Assembly: GCA_963804595.1 (NCBI GenBank)
Contig: CAWDQZ010000019.1
Coordinates: forward strand, 1 to 64,000
Length of the DNA: 64,000 bases
Direction of reading: 5' to 3'
DNA from: DASUPK01 sp963804595
GTDB lineage: Bacteria; Actinomycetota; Thermoleophilia; Solirubrobacterales; 70-9
The notes under the pieces were generated by a model that saw only the letters and a list, made by a program, of their open reading frames with translations, searched no databases and was not told the origin of the DNA. The position numbers and the translations under genes are program-made. Of this stretch, positions 18,216 to 26,213 are shown one piece after another. How positions within the stretch are numbered: position 1 is the stretch's first letter; the number at the start of each line of letters is the position of its first letter.

Positions 18216-18272
18216 CCTCGATCGCCACAGCTGAATCGGAGTGTCGCTGGCGAAGGCAACTATCCCGATGGC

Positions 18273-19787
18273 ATGAGACAGGTGTCCACGGCCGACTGGC
18301 TAGGGTACACACGGGTACACACGGCTGATGACCCATCGAGACGCAATCCGGAGGCGTTGATCGCAACCCGGGCACATCGCCTCCCGGCCGGGTTGCGCGA
18401 CCAGGCCCTCTGGATCGCCCTGGGTGGCGTGATCTTGTCGCTTCTGGTGGGGGCCGCGGTCGCGGCCCAACCGGCCATAGGCGTGGCGCTGCTGCTCGCT
18501 CCCGCTTACGCCGCTCTCGTGCTCGTCAATCTGTCCCTGGGGCTCGCCCTCTGGGTGCCATTCACCTTCCTGGCGGGAATCTCGGCGCTGAACGCAGCGG
18601 GCAAAGCCGCGGGGATTCTGGTCGCCGCGGCCTGGCTCGGCAGCTTGCAGTCGCTCCCGCGGGCCGCGACCGCGGCCCTGCACCGCCATCGCGTCCTGCT
18701 CATGACCCTTGCCGCGACAATCGCATGGCTGACGTTTTCACTCGGATGGTCCGAGGATCCCGGGCTGGGCCTCGAGGATCTCTGGCACTGGTACGCGGTG
18801 GCTCTCCTGTTCGTGGTGGTCATGACGACGGTGACCACGAGGCGCGGGCTGAAACTGATCGTTGCCGCGTTCGTCGCCGGCGCGGTGATCTCCGTGGCCA
18901 TCGGACTGTTCGACGGGAGCCTGGTGAGCTCCCTCCGGGGCGATGTTCGGTTTGGCGGCGAAGAGGGCGACCCGAATGTCCTCGCGGCGGGCATCCTCCC
19001 GGCCATCGTGCTGGCGGCGGCCCTTCTCACGGATACGCGCTCGTCGGCCCGGCGCGGCCTGCTGCTGGGGGCGATCGCCCTGCTGATCGCGGGGTTGGTC
19101 GCGACCGAGTCGCGCGGCGGTGGGATCGCCGCCGTGGTAGCCATCGTGGCCGCGTTCGTGTTGTTCAGGGGGCGTCGCAGGGAGGTCGCCGCGGTCGCTG
19201 CGTTGGCTCTCGGCGTAGCGGCCCTGACATTCGTCAGCTCGCCCGGCACGTGGGAGCGTGTGACGAGCTACAAGAACGACAACGGGCGCTCTGACCTGCG
19301 AACGGTCGCATTGCGAATGGGAATGGACGAGCCCGTGACGGGGGTGGGGCTGAACAACTTCACCGTGCGTTCCCCCGATTATGTGCACGAACCCGGGGCG
19401 CTCACATATGTGGGGCTGATCGTCGACGACCCGCACCTCGTGCACAACACGTATCTGCAGCTGTTCGCCGAAGACGGCGTCGTCGGGTTGGCACTGTTCC
19501 TGGGAATCGTGGCTGGCTGCCTGCGCGCCGCGAAACTGGCCGCCGACCGCTTCGGGGCTCGGGGGGAGCGCCCGCTCGAGACGCTGGCGCGCGCGGTCAT
19601 GGTCGCCACAATCAGCGTTCTTGTTGCGGATTTTTCGCTATCGGCGGCGGCAGACCAGCGGTTGTGGCTACTGCTTGCGCTTGGCCCGGCGTTGCTCACG
19701 GTTGCGAGTCGGGACCGGGCCGAGGTCCGGCAAACCGGCGAGCGCCCGACGACCAGGACCCGGGTCATCCATGGTGCGGAGGCATAG
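18273..19787 (+). CDS. O-antigen ligase/polymerase family (Wzy-like) membrane protein
   Basis: Polytopic membrane protein (504 residues, about 10-12 helices) predicted to polymerise or ligate repeat units at the outer face of the membrane. The Wzy_C-type signature VHNTYLQLFAEDGVVGLALFL is at about residue 390. It is preceded by a long extracytoplasmic loop containing TSYKNDNGRSDLR and GVGLNNFTVRSPDYV, typical of O-antigen ligases. Helices include GGVILSLLVGAAVAA and AIALLIAGLVAT. ATG 18273 is chosen because the upstream open frame lies antisense to the secreted-protein gene. The chain-length protein follows after 35 bp. Confidence 0.87.
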   Translation: MRQVSTADWLGYTRVHTADDPSRRNPEALIATRAHRLPAGLRDQALWIALGGVILSLLVGAAVAAQPAIGVALLLAPAYAALVLVNLSLGLALWVPFTFLAGISALNAAGKAAGILVAAAWLGSLQSLPRAATAALHRHRVLLMTLAATIAWLTFSLGWSEDPGLGLEDLWHWYAVALLFVVVMTTVTTRRGLKLIVAAFVAGAVISVAIGLFDGSLVSSLRGDVRFGGEEGDPNVLAAGILPAIVLAAALLTDTRSSARRGLLLGAIALLIAGLVATESRGGGIAAVVAIVAAFVLFRGRRREVAAVAALALGVAALTFVSSPGTWERVTSYKNDNGRSDLRTVALRMGMDEPVTGVGLNNFTVRSPDYVHEPGALTYVGLIVDDPHLVHNTYLQLFAEDGVVGLALFLGIVAGCLRAAKLAADRFGARGERPLETLARAVMVATISVLVADFSLSAAADQRLWLLLALGPALLTVASRDRAEVRQTGERPTTRTRVIHGAEA

Positions 19788-19822
19788 TCCAAATTTACCG
19801 ATACCCCTAGGCTGCGCGGACA

Positions 19823-20614
19823 TTGAACCTGACTGTTGAACAAGATCAGGCTGAGGAACAGCGGCCCGGTGCGCTCCCCGCGTACACCTCCGCGATCCGA
19901 GCCCACCGCCAAGTCGTCTTCCTGATCACCTTGGCCACCGTTTTCGCCAGCGTGCTGTTCCTGGCGCTGCGTTCGCCCGACTACGAGGCGTCGGCGAACC
20001 TGCTCGTGCAGCCCCTCGCTGCCGACGACCCGACCTTTCTCGGACTGCCGCTGATTCGTGACACCGGCGATCCGGTTCGTACGATGCAAACGGCCGCTTC
20101 GCTGGCCGAGTCGCAGGCCGCGGCCGCTCGGGTCGCCGCCCAGCCGGGAGAGGACCTGACCGCGGACGAGATCCTGAAACGGGTCAAGGTCAGTCCGGAG
20201 GGCCAGAGCAACATCCTCGCGGTCACTGCCACCGCGGGCAGCGCGGATGACGCGGCCGGGCTCGCCAACCGATTCTCGAGAGCCGTGCTCGCGGTGCGTT
20301 CGGCCGAGATCGCCAGCGCGGCAGGGAGGCTGATCGATCAACTTCAGGCAGCCCTGCTGGCCACCCCGACGACCGATGCGGCGACCCGTGCGGATCTCGC
20401 CGGCCGGCTCGATCAGGTCAACTCGGTCGTGAGGAGTGGCGATCCGACGTTACAGGTATCGCAGCCAGCGGTACCGCCCACCTCCACCTCGGGCGCATCG
20501 GCCCCTCTGATCCTGGTGCTCGCCCTGATCGCCGGCTTTGCGCTCGGGTCTTGCACAGCGCTGCTGATGGAGCTGACGAGACGCGGGAACAAAGGCGGCC
20601 AAGCGCCCCGCTAG
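19823..20614 (+). CDS. Wzz/YveK-type chain-length determinant protein
   Basis: 263 residues with the polysaccharide co-polymerase layout. A cytoplasmic leader is followed by transmembrane helix 1 (VVFLITLATVFASVLFLAL, about 32-50) and an extracytoplasmic alpha/coil region with YEASANLLVQP immediately after TM1. A second helix (LILVLALIAGFALGSCTALL, about 228-247) and a short basic tail follow. No tyrosine-kinase domain is fused. The start is TTG 19823. It probably sets polymer length with the adjacent Wzy-like protein and is the last gene of the polysaccharide locus. Confidence 0.82.
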   Translation: MNLTVEQDQAEEQRPGALPAYTSAIRAHRQVVFLITLATVFASVLFLALRSPDYEASANLLVQPLAADDPTFLGLPLIRDTGDPVRTMQTAASLAESQAAAARVAAQPGEDLTADEILKRVKVSPEGQSNILAVTATAGSADDAAGLANRFSRAVLAVRSAEIASAAGRLIDQLQAALLATPTTDAATRADLAGRLDQVNSVVRSGDPTLQVSQPAVPPTSTSGASAPLILVLALIAGFALGSCTALLMELTRRGNKGGQAPR

Positions 20615-20631
20615 CGGCCGCGGCTCAATCC

Positions 20632-21811
20632 CTACAGGCCCAGCTGCTTACCCAGGATCTCCTTCATGACCTCGTCCGTACCGCCGCCGATCGGCCCGAG
20701 CCGGGCGTCGCGGTAGGCGCGCTCGACCCCGTACTCCCGCATGTAGCCGTAGCCGCCGTGGATCTGGATCGCGTCGTCGGCGACCTCACACATGGCCCGC
20801 TGGGTGAACAGCTTGGCCTGCGTCACCTCGCGCGTCGCGTCCTCACCGGCCGCGAATTTCCGCAGGCACGCATAGGTGAGTGCCCGGGAGACCTCGATCT
20901 TCACCGACATCTCGGCGAACTTGTGGCGGATCGCCTGGAAGCGGCCGATCGGCCGGCCGAACGCCTCTCTCTCCTTCGCGTAGCGGAGCGTCTCCTCGAA
21001 GACTCGCTGCATGCCGCCGACTGCGCCGAGTGCCATGGTGAGGCGCTCCCACTGGAAGTTGGCCATGATCAGCTTGAAGCCCTCATTGAGCTCGCCGAGC
21101 AGGTTCTCCTCGGGGACCTCGACGTCGGTGAAGGCGAGCTCCCCGGTGTCGGATGAGTGCCAGCCCATCTTCTCCAGCTTGGAGACGACCTCGTAGCCCG
21201 GCATGTCGCGCTCCAGCACCAGGAACGAGATGCCGTGGTGGCCGCCCTCCTCGGATCGTCTTGCAGGCGCAGACCAGGAAGTCGGCCCTGACCCCGTTCG
21301 TGATGAAGGTCTTCGACCCGTTGACGACGTAGCCGCCGTCGACCTTGCGCGCGGTCGTGCGCAGCGAGGCGACGTCGGAGCCGGCGCCGGGCTCGGTGAT
21401 CCCGAGCGCGCCGATCAGCTCACCCTTGATCCCCGGAACCAGCCAGCGCTGCTTCTGCTCCTCGGTTCCGAACCTCCAGATCGGCGGCATCGCGATCTCG
21501 GTGTGCGCGCCGAGGCCGGCCGCGACTCCGCCGCTGCCGCCGGAGCGCGAGAGCTCCTCGAGCCAGACCGCGTCGTGGACGTAGTCCCCACCCTGGCCGC
21601 CGTACTCGGTCTCGTACTTGAGGCCGAGGAAGCCGAGCTCGCCGCAGCGGTTGTAGAGCTCGCGGGGGAATTCGCGTGCCTCCTCCCACTCGTCGACGTG
21701 CGGAGCGATCTCGTTGGTGACGAAGCGGCGGACAGACTCGCGCAGCTCCTCGTGCTCCTCGGTGAAGGGCGGGAGGAGCGCTCGCTCCCCGCTGTCCTTG
21801 ATCACGTCCAC
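20632..21811 (-). CDS. Acyl-CoA dehydrogenase, one 1-bp frameshift near 21253
   Basis: FAD enzyme oxidising an acyl-CoA to the 2-enoyl-CoA. Family blocks: FTEEHEELRESVRRFV at the N-terminus, ALGITEPGAGSDVASLRTTA (FAD-binding signature), KTFITNG, and C-terminal REAFGRPIGRFQAIRHKFAEM, QIHGGYGYMREYGVERAYRDAR and GTDEVM. Residues on both sides of the shift are normal: the sequence ACGATCCG would read in frame as ACGGATCCG (KTDPEEGGHHGIS), so one G is missing. Joined length is about 393, as expected. It is closely related in motifs to 23182-24390. It is the last gene of a three-gene minus-strand unit, 21 bp after the DUF7144-like gene. Confidence 0.88.
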
Positions 21812-21832
21812 AAGGCGGAGCCTAGACCGCCG

Positions 21833-22255
21833 TCAGGCCTTGGCGCGCTCCTCCATCAGGATCGCGAATGCGCCCAGTATCGAGACGTCGATCAGGATCA
21901 GGAGGATGCCGAGCCAGGCGACGTCGCTGATGAACATGGCCGCGAAGACAATGTGCGCAACGACGGTGAGAACCCCGATCCAGAGCGCAGGGCGGTTGCC
22001 TGCGAGGATGCCGCCGGCAGCCACGAGCTGAACCAGCGAGACGATCAGCCATAGCCAGCCGGCGGGGCGAGCGTCGCCGACCAGCCAGCTCGCCGTTGTG
22101 ATGAAGATTTCCGAGCCGGCCAAAACGGAGATGGCGTAGAAGAGGTTGAGCAGCCCGATCAGGCCGACCCAGCTCGCCGCGCCCAGCAGGATCGCGATCC
22201 CCTCGAGATCCGGCCGCTCGGTGTAGACGAAGTTGTTCGGCGAAGTGCGGTTCAC
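21833..22255 (-). CDS. Four-helix membrane protein, DUF7144-like
   Basis: 140 residues with four hydrophobic helices: GIAILLGAASWVGLIGLLNLFYAISV, GWLWLIVSLVQLVAAGGILAG, LWIGVLTVVAHIVFAAMFIS, and LGILLILIDVSILGAFAILM. The pattern of a short N-terminal loop, a helix followed by LFYAI, and paired C-terminal helices matches small actinobacterial membrane proteins annotated as DUF7144; this assignment is from memory. GTG 22255 overlaps the stop of the SnoaL-like gene (GTGA). No function is known. Confidence 0.75.
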   Translation of the reverse strand: MNRTSPNNFVYTERPDLEGIAILLGAASWVGLIGLLNLFYAISVLAGSEIFITTASWLVGDARPAGWLWLIVSLVQLVAAGGILAGNRPALWIGVLTVVAHIVFAAMFISDVAWLGILLILIDVSILGAFAILMEERAKA

Positions 22256-22686
22256 CGCGTCGGCGCCTTCCAGTCTTCCAGCATCGTGTAGCCGCGGCCG
22301 GCGTGATCGAAGCCGAGCAGATCACCCTGCGGGTTCTTCTTCCCGCCGTGGTGGTAGGCGCGGACCTCGGCGATCTTGCCGTCCCGGATCAAGAACCACT
22401 CGGTGCCGCGATCGAGTCGCTTCTCGCCGGACTTCGGGTCGCGCCAGGTCATCGTCCACTCGATCACGGCCTCGTCACCCTGCTCGATGCCGTGCTCGAT
22501 GAACCACTGTCCGTCGATGACGCCGACGCCGAGCTCCGCGTTCTGACCGATCCGGTCCGCGCCCTCGTGCGGTCCGAGGCGCGTGTAGTAGTGAACGGCG
22601 TCGTCCGTGAAGTGGGACGCGACCAGCTCCGCGTCCCCCGTGTTCAGCGCCTCGTAGTACGAGCGGATGTGGTCGAGGTTGCTCAT
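22252..22686 (-). CDS. SnoaL-like (NTF2-fold) protein
   Basis: 144 residues with the NTF2/ketosteroid-isomerase layout: helix-rich N-terminus (SNLDHIRSYYEALNTGDAELVASHFTDDAV), a curved sheet (AVIEWTMTWRDP) and the C-terminal DRGTEWFLIRDGKIAEVRAYH. These are typical of SnoaL-like polyketide cyclases/isomerases and binding proteins. It probably binds or isomerises a small hydrophobic substrate. It is the first gene of a minus-strand unit with the DUF7144-like protein and the acyl-CoA dehydrogenase. It diverges from the YCII gene with a 97 bp gap. Confidence 0.8.
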   Translation of the reverse strand: MSNLDHIRSYYEALNTGDAELVASHFTDDAVHYYTRLGPHEGADRIGQNAELGVGVIDGQWFIEHGIEQGDEAVIEWTMTWRDPKSGEKRLDRGTEWFLIRDGKIAEVRAYHHGGKKNPQGDLLGFDHAGRGYTMLEDWKAPTR

Positions 22687-22783
22687 CCCACGCCTTTATA
22701 TCCCGCCTGTCGATCTCGGTGCCCCGGCATTCGTCGTCAGGTTGAATGCAGCGAAAGGCGCTGCGTACCCGAGGAGGACCGAG

Positions 22784-23185
22784 ATGAAGTACTTGCTGAC
22801 CTTCGTGCGTGACCAGGATCAGATGTTCGAAGGGACCGAGGAGGAGATGCGTCAGGCGATGGAGGCCTGGAACGAGTTCAACCGTGAGGCGGCAGAGGCC
22901 GGTGTGCTGATGGCCAACGAGGCGCTCGAGCTGCCGAAGACCGCGAAGACCGTAAGGATCGAGGACCCGGGCGACCACGTCGTCACCGACGGGCCGTTCG
23001 CGGAGACCAAGGAGCAGCTGGGCGGTTTCTGTCTGATCGATGTCGACGGCCTCGAGCAGGCGATCGGCTGGGCGAAGAAGGTCCCTCTGCCTCCGGGGAG
23101 CAAGGTCGAGGTCCGGGCAATCATGGATTTGACGCCCTATGGATACGAGAGCGTCACGCAGGGGCGGCTGAAGGCGAGCGCCTAG
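22784..23185 (+). CDS. YCII-related (DGPF-domain) protein
   Basis: 133 residues with the YCII/DGPF fold: MKYLLTFVRDQDQMFEGTEEEM at the start and the name-giving motif VTDGPFAETKEQLGGFCLIDVDG at about residues 72-93. Family members are small dimeric alpha/beta proteins, often near ECF sigma factors, of mostly unknown function. None of those sigma factors is seen here. The start ATG 22784 follows a strong GAGGAGG at 22771-22777. The 3' end overlaps the convergent acyl-CoA dehydrogenase by 4 bp. Confidence 0.85.
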   Translation: MKYLLTFVRDQDQMFEGTEEEMRQAMEAWNEFNREAAEAGVLMANEALELPKTAKTVRIEDPGDHVVTDGPFAETKEQLGGFCLIDVDGLEQAIGWAKKVPLPPGSKVEVRAIMDLTPYGYESVTQGRLKASA

Positions 23186-24390
23186 AGCCCGTAGCTGCGG
23201 CCGATCACCTCGAGCATGACCTCGTCGGTGCCGGCGCCGATGCGGTTGAGGCGGGAGTCGCGGTAGGCGCGCTCGACCTCGTACTCCTTCATGTAGCCGT
23301 AGCCGCCGTGGATCTGGATGCAGTCGTCGGCGACTTCCTCGATGACCCGTGACGCGTAGAGCTTCGCCTGCGTGATCTCCCGGACGGGGTACTCGCCGTT
23401 GGCGAAGCGCCAGGCGGTCGCGTAGACCATCTGCTTGGCGGCCTCGATCTTCACCGACATCTCGGCGAACTTGTGGCGGATCGCCTGGAATCGGCCGATC
23501 GGGCGGCCGAAGGCCTCGCGCTCCTTGGCGTACTCGAGGGTGCGGTCGAAGACGCGCTCGGCGCCCGAGACGCAGCCGATCGCGGCGACCAGCCGCTCGC
23601 CCTGGAGCTCCCAGGAGATGTGGTAGAAGCCCTTGCCTTCCTGGCCCAGGAGGTTCTCGGCGGGAACCCGGACGTCCTGGAAGGAGAGCTCGGCGGTGTC
23701 GGAGGCGTGCATTCCCATCTTCTCCAGCTTGCGGGAGACGCTGAAGCCCTCGACCTCGTTGCCCTCCGTGTCGCGGATGTCGACGATGAAGAGGGTGATC
23801 CCGTCGTGGCCTGCATCAGGGTCGGTCTTGGTCACCAGGACGATGTAGTTCGCCCGCAGGCCGTTGGTGATGAAGGTCTTGGAGCCGTTGATCACGTACT
23901 CGTCGCCGTCGCGCTTGGCGGTGGTACGGATGCCGGCGACGTCGGACCCGGCGCCCGGCTCGGTGATTCCCAGGGCGCTGATCAGCTCGCCCTTGATGGA
24001 AGGCACGAGATAGCGCTGCTTCTGGTCCTCGGTGCCCAGCAGGTGGATCGGTGGGGTGGCCATGTCCGTGTGGACCGCCATCCCCATGTTGAGTCCGCCG
24101 CAGCCCGAGTAGCTCATCGCGTCGGCACGGACGAGCGAGTAGAAGTAGTCGCCGCCTTGCCCGCCGTACTCCTCGGGGTAGCAGAGTCCGATGTAGCCGA
24201 GCTCACCGGCGCGGTGCAGCACCGAGTCCGGCCAGAGGCTCTCTTCCCACTCGAAGCGGTGGGGAGTGAGCTCCTTCAGCACCCACGAGCGCATCGACTC
24301 CCGGAGCTCCTCGTGCTCCTCGGTGAAGATGAGGTGCTTGCGGGTCGCGCCGTGATCGGGCTTGATGACGCTGGAGGTCGCGCTGGCCAC
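23182..24390 (-). CDS. Acyl-CoA dehydrogenase
   Basis: Intact 402-residue FAD-dependent acyl-CoA dehydrogenase. Motifs: FTEEHEELRESMRSWVLKEL, EEYGGQGGDYFYSLV, ALGITEPGAGSDVAGIRTTA (FAD/substrate signature, about residues 140-159), KTFITNGLRANYIV, REAFGRPIGRFQAIRHKFAEM, QIHGGYGYMKEYEVERAYRDSR and a C-terminal GTDEVMLEV. The substrate is not evident; similarity to the other copy suggests related branched or medium-chain acyl-CoAs. A heptamer repeat (AGTAGGA) lies 68-90 bp upstream, and the same element precedes the CoA operon at 30.2 kb. It is divergent from the P450 gene. Confidence 0.92.
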   Translation of the reverse strand: MASATSSVIKPDHGATRKHLIFTEEHEELRESMRSWVLKELTPHRFEWEESLWPDSVLHRAGELGYIGLCYPEEYGGQGGDYFYSLVRADAMSYSGCGGLNMGMAVHTDMATPPIHLLGTEDQKQRYLVPSIKGELISALGITEPGAGSDVAGIRTTAKRDGDEYVINGSKTFITNGLRANYIVLVTKTDPDAGHDGITLFIVDIRDTEGNEVEGFSVSRKLEKMGMHASDTAELSFQDVRVPAENLLGQEGKGFYHISWELQGERLVAAIGCVSGAERVFDRTLEYAKEREAFGRPIGRFQAIRHKFAEMSVKIEAAKQMVYATAWRFANGEYPVREITQAKLYASRVIEEVADDCIQIHGGYGYMKEYEVERAYRDSRLNRIGAGTDEVMLEVIGRSYGL

Positions 24391-24457
24391 GATTGCTCAG
24401 TCTCCTCGCTGTCTCGGATTGCTGGGCTGCGACCCGCCTCCGGACCGCGAAGTGAAT

Positions 24458-24480
24458 AGTAGGACTTCCTACTTCCTACT
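24458..24480. promoter_or_regulatory. AGTAGGA heptamer repeats upstream of the acyl-CoA dehydrogenase
   Basis: On the plus strand: AGTAGGA, CT, TCCTACT, TCCTACT. Read toward the acyl-CoA dehydrogenase (minus strand) this is two tandem AGTAGGA units followed by one inverted unit. The element lies 68-90 bp upstream of that gene's start. Three tandem AGTAGGN units occur upstream of 30168. A transcription-factor site is the natural inference; the factor is unknown. Confidence 0.6.
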
Positions 24481-24484
24481 GCAA

Positions 24485-24504
24485 CATGCAATTCGCATTG
24501 CATG
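24485..24504. promoter_or_regulatory. Perfect 7-bp dyad between the acyl-CoA dehydrogenase and P450 genes
   Basis: CATGCAATTCGCATTGCATG: arms CATGCAA and TTGCATG are perfect inverted repeats around a 6-bp centre. It lies just beyond the heptamer cluster in the 222-bp divergent intergenic region. Size and symmetry fit a dimeric helix-turn-helix operator; the regulator is unknown. Confidence 0.5.
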
Positions 24505-24612
24505 CGGGGTACTACGTGCCTGATCCCGAAAAAGTGCGGATGACAACCTGGCTCTTTGTCCATATCTTGCCTGGCCATACGTACTACTGATGAGGGAGCG
24601 GGGATCGGAAGG

Positions 24613-26061
24613 ATGAGGGAGCGGGAAATGGAAGGCCCGGTCGCAGCTCTCCAGGCGGAGAGCAATCCGGATTTCGAGAGGTCGCCGCACAGGGGCCACC
24701 CGCCAGGACCGAGCGGGCCCGGCTGGCTTCAGAGCTCGCAATGGATGTTCCGCCCAATCGAGTTGATGGAGCGCTGTCGCAGGCGATACGGGCGGATCTT
24801 CACCCTCCGGCTGGGACCCAAGCACAACGTCGTCATGGTCGCCGACCCTCGCCTGGCCAAGGAGGTGATGGCAGGCGATCCAGCTGTCTTCCGAGCCGGC
24901 GATACGAATGGCCTCTTCCGACCGGTCGTCGGCTCGCACTCGATCTTGCTGCTCGATGGCAACGCCCACATGAGGCAGCGGAAAATCCTCTTGCCTGGAT
25001 TCGGCGCGTCCCACGGAGCCCAGTTCGTGGACCAGGTGAGGGAGATCACCCGGGACCGGATTTCCAGCTGGAAGCCGGGTCAGCGTCTGCGGCTGCAGGA
25101 CGAGATGGAGGCGATCTCGTTCGCTTCGATCATGCGGGTGGTTTTCGGGGACCACTCCGAGGACTCGCACGCCGAGCTCAGGCGCCTGATTCCGGACATG
25201 ATGGATCGTTGTGACTCGCCCTTCACCCTGATGCCCTGGTTCCGGCGAGAGCTTGGTGGTGGATCGCCATTCGCCCGCCTGATGAAGGTGGTCGATGAGG
25301 TCGACGCCATCCTCTACGGGACGATCGACGAGCGGCGCGCGGACCCGATGACCCAGCTTCGCGACGACACGCTGTCACTGCTGCTGCGAGCGGAGCATGA
25401 GGACGGCTCACCACTGACCGATCAGGAGATCAGGGACGAGGTCCTCACGATGGTCATGGCCGGATATGAGACCACCACGAGCGGCGGTGCATGGGCCCTC
25501 GAGAGGCTTCTTCGATCGCCCGAGAAGCTCGACAGGCTGACCGCTGAGATCGAGGCCGATGAGGACGACGCGTACCTCGACGCCGTCGTCAAGGAGACGC
25601 TCCGGGTGCGGCCGGTCGTGCCGGTCGTGGCAAGGCATCTTGCCGAGGCGATCGAACTCGACGGGTACCTGATCCCCGCAGGATCAACGCTGATGGTCTC
25701 GATCTACCTGGTGCACAACGACGAGGAGTCCTATCCCGAGCCCGAGAAGTTCATCCCGGAGCGATTCCTCAACGGCACCCCTGAGGGGGCCTCGTGGATC
25801 CCGTTCGGCGGGGGCGTCCGGCGTTGCCTCGGCGCACGCTTCGCCGAACTCGAGATGAAGGTGGTCCTCACGCAGGTATTGGCCACGGCGCGATTGCGGG
25901 CGGTTGGGCGGTCGGCCGAAGGCCTGAAGCGCAAGCGGTTCACGCTGGCGCCTGAAGGAGGAGCCGCCGCCGTCGTCGAAGATCTGGTCTCACCCGAGAC
26001 CGCGCTCGGCAGCGGGCGTTTCCGCCGGCGGGCACCACGCCCCGCGGCGCGAGAGGCCTGA
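24613..26061 (+). CDS. Cytochrome P450
   Basis: Heme-thiolate monooxygenase of 482 residues. I-helix oxygen-binding motif AGYETTTS at about residue 283; ExxR in VKETLRVRPVVP at about 328; PERF region PEKFIPERFL at about 378; heme-Cys loop FGGGVRRCLGARFAELEM at about 397. The N-terminus is soluble with no membrane anchor (HPPGPSGPGWLQSSQWMF), as in bacterial class I P450s, so it needs a ferredoxin and reductase; none is adjacent. ATG 24613 is preceded by GGAAGG. The 24-residue tail after the P450 fold is Arg-rich. It is divergent from the acyl-CoA dehydrogenase, so an acyl or isoprenoid substrate is possible. Confidence 0.9.
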   Translation: MREREMEGPVAALQAESNPDFERSPHRGHPPGPSGPGWLQSSQWMFRPIELMERCRRRYGRIFTLRLGPKHNVVMVADPRLAKEVMAGDPAVFRAGDTNGLFRPVVGSHSILLLDGNAHMRQRKILLPGFGASHGAQFVDQVREITRDRISSWKPGQRLRLQDEMEAISFASIMRVVFGDHSEDSHAELRRLIPDMMDRCDSPFTLMPWFRRELGGGSPFARLMKVVDEVDAILYGTIDERRADPMTQLRDDTLSLLLRAEHEDGSPLTDQEIRDEVLTMVMAGYETTTSGGAWALERLLRSPEKLDRLTAEIEADEDDAYLDAVVKETLRVRPVVPVVARHLAEAIELDGYLIPAGSTLMVSIYLVHNDEESYPEPEKFIPERFLNGTPEGASWIPFGGGVRRCLGARFAELEMKVVLTQVLATARLRAVGRSAEGLKRKRFTLAPEGGAAAVVEDLVSPETALGSGRFRRRAPRPAAREA

Positions 26062-26151
26062 TCGAGCGGGCACCCTCCAACATCTGGCTACTGCAACATC
26101 TGGCTACCGTTTTTTGCGTAGCGAGCGAGTCCCCGAAACTAAGTCAAACTG

Positions 26152-26163
26152 TTCGGTACCGAA
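26152..26163. promoter_or_regulatory. 12-bp palindrome upstream of the c-di-GMP gene
   Basis: TTCGGTACCGAA is a perfect palindrome about 50 bp upstream of ATG 26214, in a locally AT-richer stretch. A short tandem duplication of AACATCTGGCTAC lies just before it (about 26079-26107). It is a possible operator; palindromes of this length also arise by chance. Confidence 0.3.
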
Positions 26164-26213
26164 TAGTGCCGTCGAAAAGTGCCCAAACTGGGCCGAAACT
26201 CACGAGGTAACCG

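Noticed and set aside
17061..18272. A long plus-strand open frame running into the O-antigen ligase gene
   Set aside because: It is antisense to the intact secreted-protein gene and is Gly/Ala/Arg-rich without any family motif; the ligase starts at ATG 18273.
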